From the NCBI GenBank assembly GCA_036785325.1, contig JAXIVH010000142.1, forward strand, positions 310,001-374,000: a DNA stretch of 64,000 bases, given 5' to 3'. Under the pieces are notes generated by a model. The model was not told where the DNA came from, searched no databases, and saw nothing but the letters and a program-made list of their open reading frames with translations. Shown here in pieces: positions 1-12,672 of the stretch. The position numbers and the translations under genes were made by a program. Each line of letters starts with the position of its first letter. Within the stretch, counting starts at the first letter, position 1. Source of the DNA: Urophycis tenuis (Eukaryota; Chordata; Actinopteri; Gadiformes; Phycidae).

Positions 1-832
1 ACGTTGAAGGTATGTTTTTAGCTGCTGGGTAGACTTCAGTCAACCTGACGCAGTTTAGTCTGTGATCAACCAGACTGCTCGCGGATGGGCTCATTTTAAG
101 CGGGGAAATCTCAGCTTTCCAACGGCGTATGGCAAGACTATATTGACTCATGGGTCATTGAAATACTAAGCTAATTAATTTGTGTTCTGTAAGGAAAGAT
201 TGATGTTAATTGAAACGTTGAAGGTATGTTTTTAGCTGCTGGGTAGACTTCAGTCAACCTGACGCAGTTTAGTCTGTGATCAACCAGACTGCTCGCGGAT
301 GGGCTCATTTTAAGCGGGGAAATCTAAGCTTTCCAACGGCGTATGGCAAGAGTATATTGACTCATGGGTCGTTGAAATACTAAGCTAATTAATTTGTGTT
401 CTGTAAGGAAAGATTGATGTTAATTGAAACGTTGAAGGTATGTTTTTAGCTGCTGGGTAGACTTCAGTCAACCTGACGCAGTTTAGTCTGTGATCAACCA
501 GACTGCTCGAGGATGGGCTCATTTTAAGCGGGGAAATCTAAGCTTTCCAACGGCGTATGGCAAGACTATATTCACTAAAGGGTCGTTGAAATACTAAGGT
601 AATTAATTTGTGTTCTGTAAGGAAAGATTGATGTTAATTGAAACGTTGAAGGTATGTCTTTAGCTGCTGTGTAGACTTCAGTCAACCTGATGCAGATTTG
701 TCTGTGAGCAACCAAATTGCTCGGAGATGGGCTCATTTTAAACGGGGAAATCTAAGCTTTCCAACGACGTATGGCATGACTATATTTGCCCATGGGTCGT
801 CGAAATAATAAGCTGATTCATGTGTGTTCTGT
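1..832 (+). repeat. Satellite block B0, 4 x 214-bp monomers
   Basis: Head-to-tail monomers begin at 1, 215, 429 and 643, a period of exactly 214 bp. Each starts ACGTTGAAGGTATGT and carries GGGCTCATTTTAAGCGGGG and CAACGGCGTATGGCAAG. The last one (from 643) is the terminal variant T found next to every cassette: TCTTTAGCTGCTGTGTAG, AAACGGGG and CAACGACGTATGGCATG. It breaks off after 190 bp. The block continues off the left edge and resembles the last four monomers of the block at 3,675-5,148. Confidence 0.95.
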
Positions 833-1553
833 TGGCTGTGGAAAGAAAATAGCACACAAGTCATACCAAGTCACCTTTATTTTTCAGTGATAAACATTAA
901 TAAATAAACAGTATGGACATTGTATAAACAGTTGTATAAAAAGTGTAAACGGTATGAACAGTGTTCTTATAAAAGATATCAATATCAATACTGATCACGT
1001 GTGTATTTTATATTTCCAGGTTATTTGTTGATGAGCCAGAGCCTGTGACTCCCACCAACCGGCCCGTTCAGCCCACTGCGTTGTCGTCCTCCACCCGGCC
1101 GAAGCCTCCTGCGCCCACCCGCCTCCAGCCGAGGCCTCCTGCTGCGTCAGCCTGTGGCCCGCCCGCCCCCTGTGTCGGCAGCACCCATACCGCTGGTCCT
1201 CCCCGCACAGCCACAGGCCCCCTCCGTCCTGCTTCGTGGGCCATCCTGCAGCTGTCTCTGCAGTCATCGTGTGTCAAAACCATTCAAACTTGTATATGGT
1301 AACATTTCAAAATGACACCAGCATAAATGAGGACCTTGCAATAGGTTGTGTGTTACATGACCCCCCTGGCATACAGCTGTATGTCTCTGTGAAGGTGGTT
1401 GTGAAGAACTGCATCCGGCTGAACAAGTACAAGTGCCGGTGAGGCAGCAACTCTCTCGAGGGGTTGCACGCCCACCTGGTTAACGCCATCCCTTCACAGC
1501 GATGTGGGATTATGCCGATCCAAGTAAGTGATTAAAACACACACACACACACA

Positions 1554-1586
<33 letters not shown>

Positions 1587-1831
1587 GCGCATATATACAC
1601 ACACACACACGCACATATACACACACATATATATATATACTTGAACATAGCTGACCCTTTTTTTCCCCCTTCTCGGGGATTATGCTCCCAGTTTTGATCT
1701 CGGACGTCTGGTCACTTATAGCATATAATAATATTCTATTACTGTTAAGCCAACTATGAATAATAAAACAGGCCAAAACATGTGTCCTTTATCATAGCTA
1801 CACGTGTTACAAAAAAAACGCGTGAATTGAA
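833..1831 (+). repeat. Composite cassette c1
   Basis: Type unit of the cassette family. It consists of 187 bp of AT-rich intron-like DNA ending TATATTTCCAG, the 504-bp exon-like segment, a GTAAGT donor, a 102-bp compound microsatellite (1,538-1,639: CA runs with CG and TA stretches), then about 190 bp of unique DNA. That unique DNA contains a T7C5 tract and GGGGATTATGCTCCCAG and leads into the next satellite block at AAGTTGAAGG. c1 shares the CTTGAACATAG variant after the microsatellite with c12 and c14. Confidence 0.9.
1020..1523 (+). pseudogene. Exon-like copy c1 of a multicopy fish protein, nonsense-mutated
   Basis: The segment is bounded by an acceptor (TTTCCAG at 1,013-1,019) and a donor (GTAAGT at 1,524). 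Two frames matter. Frame 1 is open from the acceptor to a TAA at 1,300-1,302 and gives a proline-rich stretch (VDEPEPVTPT...). Frame 2, open after an early TGA, carries the conserved part: DPPGIQLYVSVKVVVKNC, then LNKYKCR, then GSNSLEGLHAHL, ending FQ at the donor in cassettes of the PFQ type. In c1 frame 2 stops at TGA 1,440-1,442, where other copies read CGA (Arg). The second half may be its own exon, because CTGTCTCTGCAG at 1,252-1,263 looks like an acceptor. I associate the SLEG-H-HL motif with uncharacterised multicopy teleost proteins; no function is claimed. c1 has the H (CATGAC) variant and ends ATGCCGATCCAA. Confidence 0.6.
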
Positions 1832-2663
1832 AAGTTGAAGGTATGTTTTTAGCTGCTGGGTAGACTTCAGTCAACCTGACGCAGTTTTGTCTGTGAGCAA
1901 CCAAATTGCTCGGGGATGGGCTCATTTTAAGCGGGGAAATCTAAGGTTCCCAACGGCGTATGGCAAGACTATATTGAGTCATGGGTCGTTGAAATACTAA
2001 GCTAATTAATTTCTGTTCTTTATTGAAAGATTGATCTTAATTGAAACGTTGAAGGTATGTTTTTAGCTGCTGGGTAGACTTCAGTCAACCTGACGCAGTT
2101 TTGTCTGTGAGCAAGCAGACTGCTCGCGGATGGGCTCATTTTAAGCGGGAAAATCTAAGCTTTCCAACGGCGTATGGCAAGACTATATTGACTCATTGGT
2201 CGTTGAAATACTAAGCTAATTAATTTGTGATCTGTAAGGAAAGATTGATGTTAATTGAAACGTTGAAGGTATGTTTTTAGCTGCTGGGTAGACTTCAGTC
2301 AACCTGACACAGTTTTGTCTCTGAGCAACCAAATTGCTTGAGGATGGGCTCATTATAAGCGGGGAAATCTAAGCTTTCTAACGGCGTATGGCAAGACTAT
2401 ATTCACTAAAGGGTCGTTGAAATACTAAGCTAATTAATTTGTGTTCTGTAAGGAAAGATTGATGTTAATTGAAACGTTGAAGGTATGTCTTTAGCTGCTG
2501 TGTAGACTTCAGTCAACCTGACGCAGATTTGTCTGTGAGCAACCAAATTGCTCGGAGATGGGCTCATTTTAAACGGGGAAATCTAAGCTTTCCAACGACG
2601 TATGGCATGACTATATTTGCCCATGGGTCGTCGAAATAATAAGCTGATTCATGTGTGTTCTGT
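1832..2663 (+). repeat. Satellite block B1, 4 monomers
   Basis: Monomers start at 1,832 (junction form, AAGTTGAAGG), 2,046, 2,260 and 2,474 (terminal variant). The second monomer carries the rarer CTGTTCTTTATTGAAAG/GATCTTAATTG variant near its left edge. That variant marks the first-to-second junction in many blocks. Confidence 0.95.
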
Positions 2664-3364
2664 TGGCTGTGGAAAGAAAATAGCACACAAGTCATACCAA
2701 GTCACCTTTATTTTTCAGTGATAAACATTAATAAATAAACAGTATGGACATTGTATAAACAGTTGTATAAAAAGTGTAAACGGTATGAACAGTGTTCTTA
2801 TAAAAGATATCAATATCAATACTGATCACGTGTGTATTTTATATTTCCAGGTTATTTGTTGATGAGCCAGAGCCTGTGACTCCCACCAACCGGCCCGTTC
2901 AGCCCACTGCGTTGTCGTCCTCCACCCGGCCGAAGCCTCCTGCGCCCACCCGCCTCCAGCCGAGGCCTCCTGCTGCATCAGCCTGTGGCCCGCCCGCCCC
3001 CTGTGTCGGCAGCACCCATACCGCTGGTCCTCCCCGCACAGCCACAGGCCCCCTCCGTCCTGCTTCGTGGGCCATCCTGCAGCTGTCTCTGCAGTCATCG
3101 TGTGTCAAAACCATTCAAACTTGTATATGGTAACATTTCAAAATGACACCAGCATAAATGAGGACCTTGCAATAGGTTGTGTGTTACAGGACCCCCCTGG
3201 CATACAGCTGTATGTCTCTGTGAAGGTGGTTGTGAAGAACTGCATCCGGCTGAACAAGTACAAGTGCCGGCGAGGCAGCAACTCTCTCGAGGGGTTGCAC
3301 GCCCACCTGGTTAACGCCATCCCTTCACAGCGATATGGGATCATGCCGTTCCAAGTAAGTGATT

Positions 3365-3419
<55 letters not shown>

Positions 3420-3674
3420 GCGCGCGCATATATACACACACACACACACACTCGCATATATACACACACATATATATATATACTTAAACATAGCTGACCC
3501 TTTTTTTCCCCCTTCTCGGGGATTATGCTCCCAGGTTTGATCTCGGACGTCTGGTCACTTATAGCATATAATAATATTCTATTACTGTTAAGCCAACTAT
3601 GAATAATAAAACAGGCCAAAACATGTGTCCTTTATCAGAGCTACGCGTATTACAAAAAAAACGCGTGAATTGAA
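2664..3674 (+). repeat. Composite cassette c2
   Basis: Microsatellite 3,369-3,482 (114 bp) has an uninterrupted CA run followed by CGCGCGCGC and CATATATA, with an extra CACTCGCATATA segment typical of the open-frame copies. The downstream arm reads CCCAGGTTTGATC and TATCAGAGCTACGCGTATT, a variant shared with c4, c13 and c17; c21's arm, seen beyond the LINE, has CCCAGGTTTGATC. Confidence 0.9.
2851..3354 (+). CDS. Exon-like copy c2, open frame
   Basis: Frame 2 is open to the donor: codon 3,271-3,273 is CGA, giving KCRRGSNSLEG. It carries the Q variant (CAGGAC, QDPPG) and Tyr (CGATATGGG), and has GCATCA instead of GCGTCA in the GC-rich part. No terminal exon follows before the next satellite block, so this is at most an internal exon of a larger transcript. 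An open pseudo-exon is equally possible. Confidence 0.45.
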
Positions 3675-5148
3675 AAGTTGAAGGTATGTTTTTAGCTGCT
3701 GGGTAGACTTCAGTCAACCTGACGCAGTTTAGTCTGTGATCAACCAGACTGCTCGCGGATGGGCTCATTTTAAGCGGGGAAATCTAAGCTTTCCAACGGC
3801 GTATGGCAAGTCTATATTCACTAAAGGGTCGTTGAAATACTAAGCTAATTCATTTGTGTTCTGTAAGGAAAGATTGATGTTAATTGAAACGTTGAAGGTA
3901 TGTCTTTAGCTGCTGTGTAGACTTCAGTCAACCTGACGCAGTTTTGTCTCTGAGCAACCAAATTGCTTGGGGATGGGCTCATTATAAGCGGGGAAATCTA
4001 AGCTTTTCAACGGCGTATGGCAAGACTATATTCACCAAAGGGTCGTTGAAATACTAAGCTAATTAATTTGTGTTCTGTAAGGAAAGATTGATGTTAATTG
4101 AAACGTTAAAGGTATGTTTTTAGCTGCTGGGTAGACTTCATTCAACCTGACGCAGTTTAGTCTGTGATCAACCAGACTGCTCGCGGATGGGCTCATTTTA
4201 AGCGGGGAAATCTCAGCTTTCCAACGGCGTATGGCAAGACTATATTGACTCATGGGTCATTGAAATACTAAGCTAATTAATTTGTGTTCTGTAAGGAAAG
4301 ATTGATGTTAATTGAAACGTTGAAGGTATGTTTTTAGCTGCTGGGTAGACTTCAGTCAACCTGACGCAGTTTAGTCTGTGATCAACCAGACTGCTCGCGG
4401 ATGGGCTCATTTTAAGCGGGGAAATCTCAGCTTTCCAACGGCGTATGGCAAGACTATATTGACTCATGGGTCATTGAAATACTAAGCTAATTAATTTGTG
4501 TTCTGTAAGGAAAGATTGATGTTAATTGAAACGTTGAAGGTATGTTTTTAGCTGCTGGGTAGACTTCAGTCAACCTGACGCAGTTTAGTCTGTGATCAAC
4601 CAGACTGCTCGCGGATGGGCTCATTTTAAGCGGGGAAATCTAAGCTTTCCAACGGCGTATGGCAAGAGTATATTGACTCATGGGTCGTTGAAATACTAAG
4701 CTAATTAATTTGTGTTCTGTAAGGAAAGATTGATGTTAATTGAAACGTTGAAGGTATGTTTTTAGCTGCTGGGTAGACTTCAGTCAACCTGACGCAGTTT
4801 AGTCTGTGATCAACCAGACTGCTCGAGGATGGGCTCATTTTAAGCGGGGAAATCTAAGCTTTCCAACGGCGTATGGCAAGACTATATTCACTAAAGGGTC
4901 GTTGAAATACTAAGCTAATTAATTTGTGTTCTGTAAGGAAAGATTGATGTTAATTGAAACGTTGAAGGTATGTCTTTAGCTGCTGTGTAGACTTCAGTCA
5001 ACCTGATGCAGATTTGTCTGTGAGCAACCAAATTGCTCGGAGATGGGCTCATTTTAAACGGGGAAATCTAAGCTTTCCAACGACGTATGGCATGACTATA
5101 TTTGCCCATGGGTCGTCGAAATAATAAGCTGATTCATGTGTGTTCTGT
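3675..5148 (+). repeat. Satellite block B2, 7 monomers
   Basis: Monomers start at 3,675, 3,889, 4,103, 4,317, 4,531, 4,745 and 4,959 (terminal). The monomers at 4,103 and 4,317 share GGGGAAATCTCAGC and GGGTCATTG, so they look like a recent duplication. Landmarks and block size match the 7-monomer block at 35,165-36,638. Confidence 0.95.
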
Positions 5149-5849
5149 TGGCTGTGGAAAGAAAATAGCACACAAGTCATACCAAGTCACCTTTATTTTT
5201 CAGTGATAAACATTAATAAATAAACAGTATGGACATTGTATAAACAGTTGTATAAAAAGTGTAAACGGTATGAACAGTGTTCTTATAAAAGATATCAATA
5301 TCAATACTGATCACGTGTGTATTTTATATTTCCAGGTTATTTGTTGATGAGCCAGAGCCTGTGACTCCCACCAACCGGCCCGTTCAGCCCACTGCGTTGT
5401 CGTCCTCCACCCGGCCGAAGCCTCCTGCGCCCACCCGCCTCCAGCCGAGGCCTCCTGCTGCGTCAGCCTGTGGCCCGCCCGCCCCCTGTGTCGGCAGCAC
5501 CCATACCGCTGGTCCTCCCCGCACAGCCACAGGCCCCCTCCGTCCTGCTTCGTGGGCCATCCTGCAGCTGTCTCTGCAGTCATCGTGTGTCAAAACCATT
5601 CAAACTTGTATATGGTAACATTTCAAAATGACACCAGCATAAATGAGGACCTTGCAATAGGTTGTGTGTTACATGACCCCCCTGGCATACAGCTGTATGT
5701 CTCTGTGAAGGTGGTTGTGAAGAACTGCATCCGGCTGAACAAGTACAAGTGCCGGTGAGGCAGCAACTCTCTCGAGGGGTTGCACGCCCACCTGGTTAAC
5801 GCCATCCCTTCACAGCGATGTGGGATTATGCCGATCCAAGTAAGTGATT

Positions 5850-5909
<60 letters not shown>

Positions 5910-6149
5910 TATATACACACACACACACGCATATATACACACACATATATATATATACTTAAACATAGCTGACCCTTTTTTTCCCCCTTCTCGGGGATTA
6001 TGCTCCCAGTTTTGATCTCGGACGTCTGGTCACTTATAGCATATAATAATATTCTATTACTGTTAAGCCAACTATGAATAATAAAACAGGCCAAAACATG
6101 TGTCCTTTATCATAGCTACACGTGTTACAAAAAAAACGCGTGAATTGAA
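5149..6149 (+). repeat. Composite cassette c3
   Basis: Microsatellite 5,854-5,957 (104 bp) is a long pure CA run with a single CG before CATATATA. The downstream arm has TTTTGATC and ACACGTGTTAC. Confidence 0.9.
5336..5839 (+). pseudogene. Exon-like copy c3, nonsense-mutated
   Basis: Frame 2 ends at TGA 5,756-5,758. It has the H variant, GCGTCA, and the end ATTATGCCGATCCAA, as in c1, c12 and c14. Confidence 0.6.
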
Positions 6150-9100
6150 AAGTTGAAGGTATGTTTTTAGCTGCTGGGTAGACTTCAGTCAACCTGACGC
6201 AGTTTTGTCTGTGAGCAACCAAATTGCTCGGGGATGGGCTCATTTTAAGCGGGGAAATCTAAGGTTCCCAACGGCGTATGGCAAGACTATATTGAGTCAT
6301 GGGTCGTTGAAATACTAAGCTAATTAATTTCTGTTCTTTATTGAAAGATTGATCTTAATTGAAACGTTGAAGGTATGTTTTTAGCTGCTGGGTAGACTTC
6401 AGTCAACCTGACGCAGTTTTGTCTGTGAGCAAGCAGACTGCTCGCGGATGGGCTCATTTTAAGCGGGGAAATCTAAGCTTTCCAACGGCGTATGGCAAGA
6501 CTATATTGACTCATTGGTCGTTGAAATACTAAGCTAATTAATTTGTGATCTGTAAGGAAAGATTGATGTTAATTGAAACGTTGAAGGTATGTTTTTAGCT
6601 GCTGGGTAGACTTCAGTCAACCTGACACAGTTTTGTCTCTGAGCAACCAAATTGCTTGGGGATGGGCTCATTTTAAGCGGGGAAATCTAAGCTTTCTAAC
6701 GGCGTATGGCAAGACTATATTGACTCATGGGTCGTTGAAATACTAAGATAATTAATTTGTGTTCTGTAAGGAAAGATTGATGTTAATTGAAACGTTGAAG
6801 GTATGTTTTTAGCTGCTGGGTAGACTTCACTCAACCTGACACAGTTTTGTCTGTGATCAACCAGACTGCTGGCGGATGGGCTCATTTTAAGCAGGGAAAT
6901 CTAAGCTTTTCAACGGCGTATGGTAAGACTATATTCACCAAAGGGCCGTTGAAATACTAAGCTAATTAATTTGTGTTCTGTAAGGAAAGATTGATGTTAA
7001 TTGAAACGTTAAAGGTATGTTTTTGGCTGCTGGGTAGACTTCATTCAACCTGACGCAGTTTAGTCTGTGATCAACCAGACTGCTCGCGGATGGGCTCATT
7101 TTAAGCGGGGAAATCTAAGCTTTCCAACGGCGTATGGCAAGACTATATTGACTCATGGGTCGTTGAAATACTAAGCTAATTAATTTGTGTTCTGTAAGGA
7201 AAGATTGATGTTAATTGAAACGTTGAAGGTATGTTTTTAGCTGCTGGGTAGACTTCAGTCAACCTGACGCAGTTTTGTCTGTGAGCAACCAAATTGCTCG
7301 GGGATGGGCTCATTTTAAGCGGGGAAATCTAAGGTTCCCAACGGCGTATGGCAAGACTATATTGAGTCATGGGTCGTTGAAATACTAAGCTAATTAATTT
7401 CTGTTCTTTATTGAAAGATTGATCTTAATTGAAACGTTGAAGGTATGTTTTTAGCTGCTGGGTAGACTTCAGTCAACCTGACGCAGTTTTGTCTGTGAGC
7501 AAGCAGACTGCTCGCGGATGGGCTCATTTTAAGCGGGGAAATCTAAGCTTTCCAACGGCGTATGGCAAGACTATATTGACTCATTGGTCGTTGAAATACT
7601 AAGCTAATTCATTTGTGATCTGTAAGGAAAGATTGATGTTAATTGAAACGTTGAAGGTATGTTTTTAGCTGCTGGGTAGACTTCAGTCAACCTGACACAG
7701 TTTTGTCTCTGAGCAACCAAATTGCTTGGGGATGGGCTCATTTTAAGCGGGGAAATCTAAGCTTTCCAACGGCGTATGGCAAGACTATATTGACTCATGG
7801 GTCGTTGAAATACTAAGATAATTAATTTGTGTTCTGTAAGGAAAGATTGATGTTAATTGAAACGTTGAAGGTATGTTTTTAGCTGCTGGGTAGACTTCAC
7901 TCAACCTGACACAGTTTTGTCTGTGATCAACCAGACTGCTGGCGGATGGGCTCATTTTAAGCAGGGAAATCTAAGCTTTTCAACGGCGTATGGTAAGACT
8001 ATATTCACCAAAGGGCCGTTGAAATACTAAGCTAATTAATTTGTGTTCTGTAAGGAAAGATTGATGTTAATTGAAACGTTAAAGGTATGTTTTTGGCTGC
8101 TGGGTAGACTTCATTCAACCTGACGCAGTTTAGTCTGTGATCAACCAGACTGCTCGCGGATGGGCTCATTTTAAGCGGGGAAATCTAAGCTTTCCAACGG
8201 CGTATGGCAAGACTATATTGACTCATGGGTCGTTGAAATACTAAGCTAATTAATTTGTGTTCTGTAAGGAAAGATTGATGTTAATTGAAACGTTGAAGGT
8301 ATGTTTTTAGCTGCTGGGTAGACTTCAGTCAACCTGACGCAGTTTAGTCTGTGAGCAACCAAATTGCTCGGGGATGGGCTCATTATAAGCGGGGAAATCT
8401 AAGCTTTCCAACGGCGTATGGCAAGACTATATTCACCAAAGGGTCGTTGAAATACTAAGCTAATTAATTTGTGTTCTGTAAGGAAAGATTGATGTTAATT
8501 GAAACGTTGAAGGTATGTTTTTAGCTGCTGGGTAGACTTCAGTCAACCTGACGCAGTTTAGTCTGTGATCAACCAGACTGCTCGCGGATGGGCTCATTTT
8601 AAGCGGGGAAATCTAAGCTTTCCAACGGCGTATGGCAAGACTATATCGACTCATGGGTCGTTGAAATACTAAGCTAATTAATTTGTGTTCTGTAAGGAAA
8701 GATTGATGTTAATTGAAACGTTGAAGGTATGTTTTTAGCTGCTGGGTATACTTCAGTCAACCTGACGCAGTTTAGTCTGTGATCAACCAGACTGCTGGCG
8801 GATGGGCTCATTATAAGCGGGGAAATCTAAGCTTTTCAACGGCGTATGGCAAGACTATATTCACCAAAGGGCCGTTGAAATACTAAGCTAATTAATTTGT
8901 TTTCTGTAAGGAAAGATTGATGTTAATTGAAACGTTAAAGGTATGTTTTTAGCTGCTGGGTAGACTTCATTCAACCTGACGCAGTTTAGTCTGTGATCAA
9001 CCAGACTGCTCGCGGATGGGCTCATTTTAAGCGGGGAAATCTAAGCTTTCCAACGGCGTATGGCAAGACTATATTGACTCATGGGTCGTTGAAATACTAA

Positions 9101-11261
9101 GCTAATTAATTAGTGTTCTGTAAGGAAAGATTGATGTTAATTGAAACGTTGAAGGTATGTTTTTAGCTGCTGGGTAGACTTCAGTCAACCTGACGCAGTT
9201 TAGTCTGTGATCAACCAGACTGCTCGCGGATGGGCTCATTTTAAGCGGGGAAATCTAAGCTTTTCAACGGCGTATGGCAAGACTATATTCACCAATGGCC
9301 CGTTGAAATACTAAGCTAATTAATTTGTGTTCTGTAAGGAAAGATTGATGTCAATTGAAACGTTAAAGGTATGTTTTTAGCTGCTGGGTAGACTTCATTC
9401 AACCTGACGCAGTTTAGTCTGTGATCAACCAGACTGCTCGCGGATGGGCTCATTTTAAGCGGGGAAATCTAAGCTTTCCAACGGCGTATGGAAAGACTAT
9501 ATTGACTCATGGGTCGTTGAAATACTAAGCTAATTAATTTGTGTTCTGTAAGGAAAGATTGATGTTAATTGAAACGTTGAAGGTATGTTTTTAGCTGCTG
9601 GGTAGACTTCAGTCAACCTGACGCAGTTTAGTCTGTGAGCAACCAAATTGCTCAGGGACGGGCTTATTATAAGCGGGGAAATCTAAGCTTTCCAACGGCG
9701 TATGGCAAGACTATATTCACCAAAGGGTCGTTGAAATACTAAGCTAATTAATTTGTGTTCTGTAAGGAAAGATTGATGTTAATTGAAACGTTAAAGGTAT
9801 GTTTTTAGCTGCTGGGTAGACTTCATTCAACCTGACGCAGTTTAGTCTGTGATCAACCAGACTGCTCGCGGATGGGCTCATTTTAAGCGGGGAAATCTAA
9901 GCTTTCCAACGGCGTATGGCAAGACTATATTCACTAAAGGGTCGTTGAAATACTAAGCTAATTAATTTGTGTTCTGTAAGGAAAGATTGATGTTAATTGA
10001 AACGTTGAAGGTATGTTTTTAGCTGCTGGGTAGACTTCAGTCAACCTGACGCAGTTTAGTCTGTGATCAACCAGACTGCTCGCGGATGGGCTCATTTTAA
10101 GCGGGGAAATCTAAGCTTTCCAACGGCGTATGGCAAGACTATATTGACTCATGGGTCGTTGAAATACTAAGCTAATTAATTAGTGTTCTGTAAGGAAAGA
10201 TTGATGTTCATTGAAACGTTGAAGGTATGTTTTTAGCTGCTGGGTAGACTTCAGTCAACCTGACGCAGTTTAGTCTGTGATCAACCAGACTGCTCGCGGA
10301 TGGGCTCATTTTAAGCGGGGAAATCTAAGCTTTTCAACGGCGTATGGCAAGACTATATTCACCAATGGCCCGTTGAAATACTAAGCTAATTAATTTGTGT
10401 TCTGTAAGGAAAGATTGATGTCAATTGAAACGTTAAAGGTATGTTTTTAGCTGCTGGGTAGACTTCATTCAACCTGACGCAGTTTAGTCTGTGATCAACC
10501 AGACTGCTCGCGGATGGGCTCATTTTAAGCGGGGAAATCTACGCTTTCCAACGGCGTATGGAAAGACTATATTGACTCATGGGTCGTTGAAATACTAAGC
10601 TAATTAATTTGTGTTCTGTAAGGAAAGATTGATGTTAATTGAAACGTTGAAGGTATGTTTTTAGCTGCTGGGTAGACTTCAGTCAACCTGACGCAGTTTA
10701 GTCTGTGAGCAACCAAATTGCTCAGGGATGGGCTCATTATAAGCGGGGAAATCTAAGCTTTCCAACGGCGTATGGCAAGACTATATTCACCAAAGGGTCG
10801 TTGAAATACTAAGCTAATTAATTTGTGTTCTGTAAGGAAAGATTGATGTTAATTGAAACGTTAAAGGTATGTTTTTAGCTGCTGGGTAGACTTCAGTCAA
10901 CCTGACGCAGTTTTGTCTGTGAGCAAGCAGACTGCTCGCGGATGGGCTCATTTTAAGCGGGGAAATCTAAGCTTTCCAACGGCGTATGGCAAGACTATAT
11001 TGACTAAAGGGTCGTTGAAATACTAAGCTAATTAATTTGTGTTCTGTAAGGAAAGATTGATGTTAATTGAAACGTTGAAGGTATGTCTTTAGCTGCTGTG
11101 TAGACTTCAGTCAACCTGACGCAGATTTGTCTGTGAGCAACCAAATTGCTCGGAGATGGGCTCATTTTAAACGGGGAAATCTAAGCTTTCCAACGACGTA
11201 TGGCATGACTATATTTGCCCATGGGTCGTCGAAATAATTAGCTGATTCATGTGTGTTCTGT
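6150..11261 (+). repeat. Satellite block B3, 24 monomers with 5-monomer higher-order repeat
   Basis: The block is 5,112 bp, or 23 x 214 + 190, with no cassette inside. Rare variants recur 1,070 bp (5 monomers) apart: TTTTTGGCTGCTGGG at about 7,019 and 8,089, and ACCAATGGCC at 9,291 and 10,361. Monomers alternate between a GATCAACCAGACTGCT class and a GAGCAACCAAATTGCT class. I see no gene in it. Confidence 0.93.
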
Positions 11262-12268
11262 TGGCTGTGGAAAGAAAATAGCACACAAGTCATACCGAGT
11301 CACCTTTATTTTTCAGTGATAAACATTAATAAATAAACAGTATGGACATTGTATAAACAGTTGTATAAAAAGTGTAAACGGTATGAACAGTGTTCTTATA
11401 AAAGATATCAATATCAATACTGATCACGTGTGTATTTTATATTTCCAGGTTATTTGTTGATGAGCCAGAGCCTGTGACTCCCACCAACCGGCCCGTTCAG
11501 CCCACTGCGTTGTCGTCCTCCACCCGGCCGAAGCCTCCTGCGCCCACCCGCCTCCAGCCGAGGCCTCCTGCTGCATCAGCCTGTGGCCCGCCCGCCCCCT
11601 GTGTCGGCAGCACCCATACCGCTGGTCCTCCCCGCACAGCCACAGGCCCCCTCCGTCCTGCTTCGTGGGCCATCCTGCAGCTGTCTCTGCAGTCATCGTG
11701 TGTCAAAACCATTCAAACTTGTATATGGTAACATTTCAAAATGACACCAGCATAAATGAGGACCTTGCAATAGGTTGTGTGTTACAGGACCCCCCTGGCA
11801 TACAGCTGTATGTCTCTGTGAAGGTGGTTGTGAAGAACTGCATCCGGCTGAACAAGTACAAGTGCCGGCGAGGCAGCAACTCTCTCGAGGGGTTGCACGC
11901 CCACCTGGTTAACGCCATCCCTTCACAGCGATATGGGATCATGCCGTTCCAAGTAAGTGATTAAAACACACACACACACACACAAACACACAAACACACA
12001 CACACACACACGCGCGCGCGCATATATACACACACACACACACACTCGCATATATACACACACATATATATATATACTTAAACATAGCTGACCCTTTTTT
12101 TCCCCCTTCTCGGGGATTATGCTCCCAGGTTTGATCTCGGACGTCTGGTCACTTATAGCATATAATAATATTCTATTACTGTTAAGCCAACTATGAATAA
12201 TAAAACAGGCCAAAACATGTGTCCTTTATCAGAGCTACGCGTATTACAAAAAAAACGCGTGAATTGAA
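11262..12268 (+). repeat. Composite cassette c4
   Basis: Microsatellite 11,967-12,076 (110 bp) has two AAAC interruptions (CACAAACACACAAACACA), then CGCGCGCGC. The first intron base change CATACCGAGTC (instead of CCAAG) is private to this copy. Confidence 0.9.
11449..11952 (+). CDS. Exon-like copy c4, open frame
   Basis: Frame 2 runs to the donor with CGA at 11,869-11,871, the Q variant, Tyr and GCATCA, the same class as c2, c13, c17 and c21. Both splice sites are intact. There is no matching terminal exon downstream of it before the next cassette. Confidence 0.45.
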
Positions 12269-12672
12269 AAGTTGAAGGTATGTTTTTAGCTGCTGGGTAG
12301 ACTTCAGTCAACCTGACGCAGTTTAGTCTGTGATCAACCAGACTGCTCGCTGATGGGCTCATTTTAAGCGGGAAAATCTAAGCTTTCCAACGGCGTATGG
12401 CAAGTCTATATTCACCAAAGGGTCGTTGAAATACTAAGCTAATTCATTTGTGTTCTGTAAGGAAAGATTGATGTTAATTGAAACGTTGAAGGTATGTCTT
12501 TAGCTGCTGTGTAGACTTCAGTCAACCTGACGCAGATTTGTCTGTGAGCAACCAAATTTCTCGGAGATGGGCTCATTTTAAACGGGGAAATCTAAGCTTT
12601 CCAACGACGTATGGCATGACTATATTTGCCCATGGGTCGTCGAAATAATAAGCTGATTCATGTGTGTTCTGT
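12269..12672 (+). repeat. Satellite block B4, 2 monomers
   Basis: One junction monomer (12,269) and one terminal monomer (12,483), 404 bp in total. The terminal monomer has CCAAATTTCTCGGAG, also seen in the equivalent two-monomer block at 43,766-44,169. Confidence 0.95.

Noticed and set aside
995..1267. Minus-strand 90-residue frame repeated in all exon copies as a gene
   Set aside because: It mirrors a GC-rich exon whose plus strand has the splice sites and conserved motif, starts without context, and shows no known domain.
4059..4467. 64-residue minus-strand frames in the satellite (also at 35,549-35,957)
   Set aside because: They exist only where two variant bases remove stops in a few monomers; neighbouring monomers are closed.
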